NCBI GenBank assembly: GCA_020310875.1
Contig: CM035423.1
Span: 144,500,337-144,564,336 of the forward strand
DNA from: Ceratopteris richardii
Taxonomy: Eukaryota; Streptophyta; Polypodiopsida; Polypodiales; Pteridaceae
DNA: 64,000 nucleotides
Reading direction: 5' to 3'
The position numbers and the translations under genes are program-made. Shown in pieces: positions 55,207-64,000 of the stretch. Each line of letters starts with the position of its first letter. Within the stretch, counting starts at the first letter, position 1. A model generated the notes under the pieces. It was given only the letters and a program-made list of their open reading frames with translations. It was not told where the DNA came from and searched no databases.

Positions 55207-58200
55207 AGGATTTTTGGGCTTGATTTATAGATAAAGTCTTTGATTTTGAGTTGAAAACTAGGTGGTTTGCATGAGTAGCTTGCTGCCATTGAGGGTTGTT
55301 GTTTGTTTGTTATAGATGCAAAAGCATTGTGTTAAAGCACCCTCAACCATCTAGGAACTAGCATATACAGAATCCAAGAAGCCTTATGGGAGACTGAAAG
55401 ACTTTGAATGGAGCAGGGAATGAGGATCCTCCTTTATTTCCTTGATAGATGAAAGACTGATGGATGAGATGCACTATATAGACACCTGGGAAAATCATTT
55501 TGTTGTCACATGTGGGATATATGGTCTTCTCAAGAGAATTATGCACATTGAGATCCATTTTCTCAAGCTTCTCAACCATAAGAGCACTCTAATGATTGTT
55601 ATATGGAATAATCTATCCACCCATGCATTTCTCAATCGTGTGAAGCGATCAAACTATCGATAGAGCCCATGTGTGGAAATTATCACAAATGAGGCCAATG
55701 GAGAAGAGCAATCCATGAGCACACCTTGAGGAACATAACTTGTTGAGAACTCAACATTTTTGGTTCTCTAGTTTCCATCACATTCAAGGACCTACATGGA
55801 AGGAAATGACTCAACACTGGATGCATTTTGTTCATCAAAATTTATCAAGGAAGTAGTTCTTATTTTCTGTCATATTTTCCTGTTGTTTATCATATTTATT
55901 ATTTGAATATGAAGATATACATGAAGAGAGTATAGTGAATTTTTCTTTTATCTCCTTGAATGGTTAACTGCATTCATTTAGGTAGATAGTATCATTCCAA
56001 CTGTCCATTGGAGCACTTTAAAACCCTTGAGGAAGCTACAAGAGAAGGAAGGCATCTATTCAAGAAGTTATAAAACATCATGGGACAAGGAGAAAGACCC
56101 TTCCCAAAGAGCAAAGGAAAAAGCAAGTTTGAGAGCAAGCTAAGTATTCTTCCACCTATGTTCTTTCTTGGTTTTCATTCCATGCATCATTGGACTAATG
56201 GTTGATGCATTGTGCGCATAAATATCTCTTATGTGAAGAGAACATCTTTACATTCTAGCACATGTAGCTATAAGAACATGATTCTTTTATATTTTTTCAA
56301 AAATAAGGGAAGAACATGCATGGCTAAGCATAAGGATTGCTACACATCTTCCCGTAAAGGTGTGAATATTTTGGTATATACTTTATATGCATATGGAACG
56401 AATTACATGGGTTTGTGGGTTTAGAGGGAGATTCAATTTATTGAGGCTTACGACTTCCACTATAGGAATAATGGTAGCAGAGCCAATTGGCCATAGTAAA
56501 ACTACCATTCACTTCCTAGACGATTGGCTTATTATAAGCCAATTAATAAGTACATTAGTCAAAGAGATCAAGCTTAAAGTCCCTCTTATGGAATTTTGAA
56601 ATTCCATAAATAAGTACATTAGTCAAAATTAATAGTCACTTTTATTATAAGCCAATTAATAAGTGCATTAGTCAAGTCGATTAAGCTTAAAGTCCCTCTT
56701 ATGGAGTTTCAAAATTCCATAAAATCCATGGCATGCCTAATGAGCAAGGCCATGGGCATAAGTGACAAGTCAAATCAAATTTCAAGATCTCAAAAAGAGA
56801 AAACATTAGCTTAAAAAGTGAACCCTACGTGGGCCTTTTAGATTAAGGAGTGATTAGTGATGGATCAATGAGAAGAGGGTGGTAGCCATAGTCTAGTATC
56901 TTATTCACTTAGGCTAGGCATAGGGGTCTCTTGTTTTTGTGTGGTCAAATAGGAGAAAAACACTTAGAAATAGTGGTTTTGGTAACTTGAATGGTTTTGA
57001 AAGCCTTGCAAATGATTTATAACCCTTGGATTGGCTCAAAAATCTAATGAATGATATTGAATGGAAAATGTCAAGGCATCCATGCACTTTGACCCTTGGA
57101 TTAGCAAGAGATTCAATCGTTGAGATGGACGAGAGATGAAAAAGGCTCCTTCGCTTAATATCCATTGGATTGGCCCTTGAATCGGATGGTAGATATGGAA
57201 TTCTGTGATTAAAAGGAACTTTGAATGGCAGTCATTAGATACAACCATCATCTAAGGGTGGAGTTTGAAGGACCAAAGGATGAGGGCACCTTTTGTACTC
57301 TAGCATGAGATGATCTCTTGATTTAACAACTCACATAGCTGCATGCATATAGATCAGCCCTAAATGTGGACTACTCTATGATTCATCCTTGATCGAATGT
57401 TCCAAAGTGGTGTAGAGAGTGTCCATTGAGCCTATGTGAATAATTCCAAACTCCCCCAAACTGCTAACGTTATCTCTCTAAAATTCCATGCACTTAAATC
57501 TCAACTATTGAATTCAAGCATCAAGAGCCTCTAAAGCTTTACATTTCATAATTCAAATACCTAAAATATCAAGTACTATTTGATTCGTGAATACCATTGT
57601 TGGTTTTGTATGGCTCCTTAATCAAGAGGATTAAGAATTTTAATTCTTGCAAATTATGAATCGTTACAAGGCTCATGTAGGGTTCACTATTTTTCTTAAT
57701 CATATGGGATAAAAGAATTCACATTATGTATGAAGATAGAAGAATCAATACCATATACGTAATGATACGTCTTTCTTTAGATTTTTTTCAAAATAATGAC
57801 AATGAAGCTATGATAAAAGTATCATCTTTTTGAAGTGTCATTTCTTCCCTTCATAGAAATCATTTTAGTGATGAGAACAAAGAACTATTCAAAGATTTAT
57901 GCAATTGTTCCAAGAAATTGAAGGTCTGAAGAAGAGGTAAACTAGAGGGTTGTAAGACACCCTAAATACCATTTAGTGGTGTCCTATAAGTAAAGGAATA
58001 CTTTAGTATTTCTATCTTCTTTTGATTAAGAATTTGATTGGTAAATCTATTATTCTTGCTACTTTAGATTTCTGATTATGTCAAGAGATAGTACCTAGTT
58101 TGATAAAAAAATAGCTCTATTTTCATATGACATAACAATAATTTTGAAGAGTACATCTAAACAAAAGATCATTGAAATGTCAATCTTTTATATTAATTCT

Positions 58201-58970
58201 TATCAAATTTTCAATACAAATGAGACTTGGCAAGTTGAAATTTTATGTTGATAAGAACAACATGGCTCTTCAATGGAATTAAAAACTTCCAAGGAAAAGG
58301 AGTAATAAATCTCGCTTGATTAGAATTGAAGAAGCTTTGACCCCAAGGTTAAAGCTAAAGTTACCTTCAATTAAGTGGCAATGTAACCTGTATGTTACGG
58401 CACACGGCTTACACTACCACTAAACTAAATTCTATGGTATATGACACTGAATTTATGGGTAAATTAAAGCTTGAACTTATGGATACATGCTCATAAGCTT
58501 GGAGTAGATGAAAAAAAAGGCTTTGAATAATTCTTCTAATGATGAGGAACAATAATAATATTGAAAATGAACTCTTTCAAACTCTAATAAAGAGAAAATA
58601 AAGAGTATAAATTTCAATATGCCCTCTGGCAGTCTTCGAGGAGGAAAACTCTTTGAGGAAGAGGGAAAGTCCCCAAGAGCCGATACCTTGTGCTCAAATA
58701 AGATATTAAAAGTTAAAGGATATAGAAGGATACTAATGTAAGTGAAGACTTTCATAAACCATAAGGATAGTACAATGCAAAGTAGTCTTGATAAGGAAAG
58801 TTGGAAGAACTTTAAAGCATGTCCTAAAGGTATATTGATGTTTTATGGGATAACACAACATAAGTTGTGGATTCCAATTATAATTTGATGTGATCAATCA
58901 TGCTATATTATATGGTTAACCAAATATTCTTGAAAGGAAATCAAGATTAGTTGTTGTGTGTTATATGGTC
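55207..58970. other. Unassigned A/T-rich stretch
   Basis: Only short open frames (up to 92 codons) without recognisable domain on either strand. I see no gene or RNA gene. One local duplication with a hairpin lies at 56529-56724. Confidence 0.6.
56529..56724. repeat. Local tandem duplication containing a hairpin
   Basis: Two copies of about 82 bp, offset 113 bp, starting ttattataagccaattaata and ending near ccataaa. The first copy holds a perfect 11-bp inverted repeat with a 2-base loop (TTATGGAATTT, tg, AAATTCCATAA; 56586-56609). The second copy has this arm mutated. Confidence 0.75.
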
Positions 58971-59246
58971 GCAGGTATTAGAGACACTAATGTGGGTGTG
59001 AACCCACCCTTGGCTTGGTTCTAGATGGTCTCTCACATGAATGCCATGTGGGACTCATATGAGAAGCCATATGGATGACTAGAGAGAAAGAGATAAGGAG
59101 AGATGTTTATGTGGGTGGGGGGTTAATTATGCAAAGGTGTCCATGTGAAGTCGAATATTATAGTCGATATCATCATCTTCGAAGTGCCTCAAGCTCTCTG
59201 CGCACTTATGTCAAAAGAAGGGGGTTCATTGGAGAGATGCATAGCA
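58971..59246 (+). repeat. Probable LTR 3' part of gypsy-E
   Basis: Ends in 'catagca' before the primer site. Its first about 75 bp (58975-59045) recur inverted at 60920-61045 and direct at 63360-63447. The LTR start could not be placed. Confidence 0.45.
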
Positions 59247-59247
59247 C

Positions 59248-59259
59248 TAGTATCAGAGC
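59248..59259 (+). other. Primer-binding site of gypsy-E
   Basis: TAGTATCAGAGC, one base off the initiator tRNA-Met site. Confidence 0.6.
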
Positions 59260-59528
59260 AAGTAACAACCATGGTCATGACTACAAATGCGAGAGCATAG
59301 CACTTGATGAGAGACGATAAGAGGGTGCAAGTTTTTTTACACCAACCCATTGATGCATGAAAGAGGGAGCCTTAGCTCCTCCTCTCCTCTCGCGCTTCTC
59401 AAGGATGCAAGATGCAATACTTGGAAACCACTTCAGGGTCTTGTTTTCAACCATTTGAGTCCCCTAGGGTGCAAAATCTAGAGGAATAAGACTATAGGAT
59501 GGAATAGCTTGAGCAAGAGAAAGAGGCC

Positions 59529-60560
59529 ATGCAAGAGGAAGAATATTCCTACACAGACCTTCATGATGAGTTTGTGTTGCACAAACAATTCACTGAGCTC
59601 ATAGACGAAACCCTCAAGATAGAGATGGTCATTGGTAGGATGAACTCTCTAATAGAACAACCTAAGACTCAGATGATCTCATTAGAGACTCACGTTACCT
59701 CTTTCCTAGCTAGGAAGGAAAGAGATATTCCTACTCTTCATGCTATTGATGAGACGGCTAGGAAGTATATCCTCCTACCTAGAAAACACAAAGGAGAGAG
59801 TTGTAAGGAAACTCCCTTCTTGAAAGATTTCAAGCCGCCAACGTTTACTTGGGATGACCATGAGAGGAATAAGGGTGCCTTATACACTTTCTTGGAAAAG
59901 TGGAATAACCTACATGAATTGAAGGGCACCCCACCTGAGTATCATGTGTTAGAAGAAAGTCTTTCACTTGGCCCACATGCTTATAAGTGTTGGGTGAGTC
60001 TCAAGTAGGCAAATTCCATTCCTATTGACCGGGCTTAGTTTGAAAATCTTTTCCTAAAAGATTTTCTTCCTTAAAGTGATGAAGAGAGGAACTAGGACAA
60101 GTAGGATAGGATAACATAGAGAGGTAGACCTTTGTTTGTCTACATATCTTACAATAGATAGATCACACTGAAGCTTAAGGGATTAGATGTTTTTTGAAAG
60201 ACTAGAGGGTTTGTAAGGGGATCAGATAAGGCCATTAAGAGAGAGGTGAGAAGAAACACACCAAAAACCTTTGAGGAGTTGATCAAATATGCATAGATTT
60301 ATGAGGATCATAAGTTTCCTCTATACACTCTTATGGATACTGATCAACCCCTTAAACCTATTAGTACCACTAAATTTAAGAAAAAAAATAATCATGCATA
60401 AAAAATATTATTTATTAAGAAAAAGATATCACAAGGACCCAAGTTACCCACTGAGTATTGTGAGAGGGGCAAGAGGGAAAGTTTGTGTTTTAGGTGCCTG
60501 TCTCCTAACCTTGTACAATGGAACTGTCCACTTTGTAAGTAGGAAGAGTTGAAGGGAGGA
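59529..60560 (+). pseudogene. gag: Gypsy gag (gypsy-E)
   Basis: The 159-codon stretch 59529-60008 contains PTLHAIDETARKYILLPRKHK, FKPPTFTWDDHERN and YTFLEKWNNLHEL. After a stop it goes on through NLFLKDFLP and TPKTFEELIKYA. A zinc knuckle CFRCLSPNLVQWNC at 60486-60527 has Leu where the His belongs. Stops throughout. Confidence 0.7.
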
Positions 60561-60719
60561 CTAGGGACTAGTATGGCCCTTGATAAGGACTTAACAGTGG
60601 TCCATCTAGTGTAGACTCTTCCAATACATGTAAACTCCAGGTTAAAAGACCTAAAAGTGATGCACGAGGATATAGAGCACACTTGTTATTTGACACAATC
60701 GTGGTCACCTTAATTTGGA

Positions 60720-60904
60720 CCACATGACCTAGTTAAAGTTCATGGTAGTGTTTACAAGACCAGGCTGAGAGTCATGATAGATGACTCTACCACACATAAC
60801 TTCATCAACTACTAAAACTAAACCTATTTATAATCCACCTTATAAGTTTAGTGTTCCTCAGCATGATGAGGTAGAGAAAGAAATTTAAGACTATTTACAT
60901 AAGG
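60720..60904 (+). pseudogene. pol: Gypsy protease remnant and RT start (gypsy-E)
   Basis: VKVHGSVYKTRLRVMIDDSTTHNFI at 60733-60810 resembles the IDSGATHNFI active site, with Asp-Ser in place of Ser-Gly. About 20 residues later comes KPIYNPPYKFSVPQHDEVEKE, the standard RT entry, ending HKGFMT where the inserted DNA begins. Confidence 0.7.
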
Positions 60905-60919
60905 GCTTCATGACAATCA

Positions 60920-61070
60920 TGCGAGAGACCATCTAGAACCAAATCAAGGGTGCTTCATGACACTCATGCGAGAGCGCATCTAGAACCAAATCAAGGGTGG
61001 GTTCACACCCTCATTAGTATCTCTATGCATGTGACCATATAATATTTCCTTCCTGTTAGTTCCACTTTTT
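60920..61070 (-). repeat. Inverted copy of the gypsy-E LTR-type sequence, left edge of gypsy-F
   Basis: Reverse complement of the 58975-59045 type sequence. Contains a short internal direct repeat: 'catctagaaccaaatcaagg' occurs twice, at about 60929 and 60969. Confidence 0.7.
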
Positions 61071-61319
61071 TCCTCAAAAGTGGTGTTGGAAAGTCCTAAT
61101 GAGAGAGAGAGAGAGAAATACTATGATTCAATAATCCCACTGAACCCCATGTATCCAAAGTACATGTTCATATCTCCACGTTGTTTCCCCACATCCTTCC
61201 TCTTAAGAAGAATCTTTGGAAGGCAATATAAAATTGGGAAACTCTCTCTGAAGGGTGCTAACTCACTCCCATGTAGCACTATCGTGTTAACTATCTTTCT
61301 ACTATACTAGGTACACTTT

Positions 61320-61520
61320 CTATAGATAACTCCTCGTTTGTTTGTCTTGAGTGTGAAGCATGATCTTTGGCTCATGTGGAATAGATTGAATAGAAATAGG
61401 CTCTACTACCTCAATATCAAGAATGAGGTTGTCATGTTCACCTAGCCTTTTCTTAAGCCACCTAACATGAAATACTAGATGGATCTCACTATTCTTTGGA
61501 AGTAAGATCTGGTAAGCCAT
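61320..61520 (-). pseudogene. pol: Integrase C-terminal tail (gypsy-F)
   Basis: 66 open codons: AYQILLPKNSEIHLVFHVRWLKKRLG. This is the conserved 'xAYxLxLPxxxxIHxVFHVSxLKK' end of gypsy integrase. No chromodomain after it. Confidence 0.8.
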
Positions 61521-62250
61521 ATTTACTTTTCTCTTAAGTATTAAGAATGGTCCGAATTACCTAGCAGATAGTTTTGGACAATGTCATGTTTTCGTGGTTT
61601 TAGACCTAGAGGGAACTCTAAGATAAACTTGCTCTCATACCTCAAAGTTCATGTCTTTCCTTTGAGGGTTAGTGTAGGATCTAGCTCTATCATAACCTCT
61701 CCTAATGTTTTACTTAGCAAGTCTAAGAATATAGTTCATCTCTTCCAAGAAGTTCTTTACAGTTTTGAATTTCTCATGATGCAAACTTATTGCGTAAGGG
61801 GATCTTGGTTGAAACCCATACATAAGCATAAATGGACTATGCCCTGTGGAAAAGTGCTTCACACTATTATATGAAAAATCTACTATAGGTAAGTACTTTT
61901 CCCAATTAGTTTTTCTTTCATTCACATGCTCAAAGCATATCTTCTAGGATTTGTTTAACCCTCTCTATTTGCCCATGTGGCTCTGGATGCTCCGCTATAC
62001 TCATGCTAACTTTAGTATCCAACCTTTTGAAGATTGCTCTCTAAAAGTGGCTAGTAAACTTCTTATACCAACCAAAAATAATGTCTCAAGGAAGACCATA
62101 CAACCATTATAGGTTTCCCATCAATAACATATCCAACTCAGGTGTTTTCAATGTACTATGTGCTGGAATACACCTAACATGACACTCCTTACCTTTATAC
62201 AATAGAAGGATACCATAATTCTTCCACTTGATCCTTGTTGAGTACCCGCC
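61521..62250 (-). pseudogene. pol: Integrase core end (gypsy-F)
   Basis: 61710-61925 reads NWEKYLPIVDFSYNSVKHFSTGHSPFMLMYGFQPRSP, the end of the integrase core. Just upstream (about 61950-62010) is HPEPHGQIERVKQILEDML, with the catalytic Glu present. Frames are broken between and towards 62250. The zinc finger and the two Asp were not located with certainty. Confidence 0.75.
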
Positions 62251-62499
62251 AATACTCCATCATCATTGGAAACCTATGTATCATGATCCCTTTTTTTAAT
62301 GACCTCCCAAATATCAAAATATGGAGGATACCTACATTTCCCTCTATTGGACTCAAGTATCTCACTAGTGATTTGAGTAAAAATCAGTGCATTTAGCATA
62401 GGCATGTAGCTACGCAAATCAATCACCATATTAAACTTTCCCTTTCTGTACCTAAGCTCATAATTAGACTCCTGAAGGGCCTCTACCCAATGAGCCTTT

Positions 62500-63085
62500 C
62501 AACCTTTAAGGTCTTTTTTATTAGAGGGCCACTTAATGATCTCTTCATCAAACCCTATGGTGACTTTGGCACCATATAAGTAATGATGCCACTTTTTCAA
62601 AGCATGGACAATTGCATACAACTTCTTCTCATAGATGGAGTAAATCTTTTGAGGACATTCTAGATTTTTTCTCTCAAAAGCTACTGGGCGACCATCTTTA
62701 ACTAAAAGTGCTCATATAGAAAAATCACTCGTGTTAGTCTCAACCACAAAGGTTTCATTGGGATCTACTATATGGAAGAGCAGAGGTGTAGCACTTGCTA
62801 CCTTCAGCTTTTCCATGCTTCTATTTGTCTCCCTAATGAAAAGGCTTTCCTTTCCCTTTAAGTTGTTTCGTCATCAAGACAACAATTTTGACATAATTCT
62901 TAATGAGTCTTTGATAGAATCTTGATAAACCTAGGAAGATAGGAAGCTCCTCTAAATTATACACTATGATCTATGGTACCGAATCATGAGAGCAAAGGCT
63001 AAGCTTCTTTGGACACACCATGCTTTATAGCTCTCCAATGAATGCCTTTATTTTGGAATAAGCAGGCATAGAACCCAAGGCACCT
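62500..63085 (-). pseudogene. pol: RT end and RNase H (gypsy-F)
   Basis: At about 62940-62880: RSFL and KDSLRIMSKLLS, the end of RT. At about 62800-62570: FVVETNTSDFSI with the first Asp, VKDGRPVAFERKNLECPQKIYSIYEKKLYAIVHALKKWHHYL with the Glu, one stop between. Confidence 0.75.
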
Positions 63086-63159
63086 AGAAGATGACGATGC
63101 CAACTAAAATAGAGGGAGACCTTCACATAATTCATCCCCAAGCATCATACCCATCCCTC

Positions 63160-63186
63160 CACACACACACACATATATATATATAT

Positions 63187-63284
<98 letters not shown>

Positions 63285-63304
63285 ATGTATGTATGTATGT
63301 ATAT
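63160..63304. repeat. Compound (CA)n(TA)n(TG)n microsatellite
   Basis: CA and TA blocks followed by TG and TATG blocks, so the array is nearly its own reverse complement. The open frames across it are artefacts. Confidence 0.95.
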
Positions 63305-63334
63305 AGACATACATATGGCTCCTCACATTAGTGC

Positions 63335-63447
63335 AAGTGAAATTAAGGGGAAGGAACTCTTATATGGTCTCATGCATTAGAGATACTAATGAGGGTGTGA
63401 ACCAACCCTTGATTTGGTTCTAGATGGGCTCTCACATGAATGCCATG
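63335..63447 (+). repeat. Direct copy of the gypsy-E LTR-type sequence, right edge of gypsy-F
   Basis: Same 'atatggtc...gatactaatgagggtgtgaacc...ctcacatgaatgccatg' sequence as 58975-59045. Directly followed by the resumed RT of gypsy-E. Confidence 0.7.
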
Positions 63448-63860
63448 TACCTAGTAACTCACCTTGAGCATCACCAATGCTCCTAGTTTTTTTTTTTAAT
63501 TCCTTTATGAAACTTTCTATACATTATGGAGAACTAAATAAGGTAACAATAAAGAAAAGATTTTCAATGCCTAGGTTGGAAGAACTATTTCATCAATTTC
63601 ATCAAGCTAGGTACTATACCAAGCTTGATCTTAGTTCAAGGTATCATCAGATTAGAATTATGGTTGAGGATGTCCCTAAAACTATATTTAGGACTAGACA
63701 TGAGCAGTATAGGCCTTTTGGTCTCACCAATTCTCCTACCACTTTCATCAAACTCATGAATAGTACTGTACTACTGCCATATCTAGGGTAGTTTGCTCTA
63801 GATTTTTTGGATGATATTATGATCTATAGTAGATTAGAACAAGAACACTTGGAACACTAT
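63448..63860 (+). pseudogene. pol: Gypsy RT core (gypsy-E, resumed)
   Basis: Reads PSNSP, a stop where Trp or Cys is usual, ASPMLLV, then ELNKVTIKKRFSMPRLEEL, YYTKLDLSSRYHQIRI, KTIFRTRHEQYRPFGLTNSP, and after a stop FLDDIMIYS, the catalytic box. It continues the RT start that broke off at 60904. Fades out at about 63860. Confidence 0.8.
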
Positions 63861-64000
63861 GAAAGATTAAATTATAGAGATGGAGTTATGTGGGTTCGAT
63901 GAAGAACCCATGGGGTATGGGACATTGGGAATTGAATCTTGTTGAGTACTTTTTCTTGATGGCCAAAAGAAAACGGGACTCAAAATCCAATGTGATACAT

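Larger units (their letters stand above)
60905..63447 (-). mobile_element. Gypsy-F: minus-strand Ty3-gypsy 3' part inserted in gypsy-E
   Basis: Minus strand: RT end, RNase H, integrase and integrase C-terminal tail between about 63080 and 61320. Both outer edges carry the same about 100-bp sequence in opposite orientation (60920-61070 and 63335-63447). Gag, protease and most of RT are missing. Confidence 0.7.
58971..63870 (+). mobile_element. Gypsy-E: Ty3-gypsy element, decayed, interrupted by gypsy-F
   Basis: LTR-like end up to 59246, primer-like site 59248-59259, gag, zinc knuckle, protease and RT start up to 60904. After the insertion 60905-63447 the RT continues to about 63860. Many stops. 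It ends by fading out near 63870, with no recognisable continuation to the window end. Confidence 0.75.

Noticed and set aside
58477-58755. 92-codon minus-strand frame in the right intergenic part
   Set aside because: No domain, low-complexity start, no start or splice context that I can support.
63091-63326. Open frames at 63091-63326 on both strands
   Set aside because: Artefacts of the CA/TA/TG microsatellite.

Overview
This window looks like a repeat-dense stretch of a large plant nuclear genome. I find no host gene, rRNA, tRNA or CRISPR array. The recognisable content is almost entirely LTR retrotransposons (Ty1-copia and Ty3-gypsy), two LINE fragments and simple repeats, nested several layers deep. 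The plant-type copia pol, initiator-Met primer-binding sites (TGGTATCAGAGC) and old but still readable elements point to a seed plant with a slowly purged genome. The species cannot be told from the sequence.

Left part (1-16702): two decayed copia elements of one family lie on the minus strand. Copia-A1 is 1-4184 and is cut by the window edge. Copia-A2 is 4198-16702. A complete non-autonomous LTR element on the plus strand (LARD-E, 5093-11267, target duplication CTTTT) sits inside the 3' LTR of copia-A2.

Centre (16703 to about 47700): a plus-strand gypsy fragment (gypsy-G) is followed by a long minus-strand gypsy of the same family (gypsy-B). Gypsy-B is split by other insertions into 19130-20645, 26016-30590, 43926-45605 and 47443 to about 47700. 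Its 3' part contains a complete non-autonomous relative (element A, 20646-26015, target duplication CTCCT). Its reverse transcriptase is interrupted by LINE-1. LINE-1 itself holds a truncated copia (copia-C1, 31367-35395) and a full gypsy with two LTRs (gypsy-D, 35576-43382). Its gag/protease spacer holds LINE-2 (17-bp target duplication).

Right part: copia-C2 (48587-54984) is structurally complete, with target duplication ATTTC, LTRs about 96% identical by eye, and three visible lesions in gag-pol. After a featureless stretch, a plus-strand gypsy (gypsy-E) starts near 59000. It is interrupted in its RT by a minus-strand gypsy piece (gypsy-F) and runs to the window end.

The most unusual biology is in the gypsy-B/G/A family. 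It has a second retropepsin-like domain fused in frame behind the integrase, an extra H2C2 finger before the normal integrase finger, Lys at the catalytic Glu position of the integrase in both copies, and a C-terminal region with repeated WVPKK-type motifs. The non-autonomous member A keeps only the retropepsin-like/WVPKK part, with the catalytic Asp lost, plus a minisatellite built around the palindrome AATCGCGATT. Gypsy-D has a separate 2-kb region after pol that encodes an unknown N-terminal domain, a Pro-rich linker and a long coiled coil. All identities, divergences and boundaries were read by eye.
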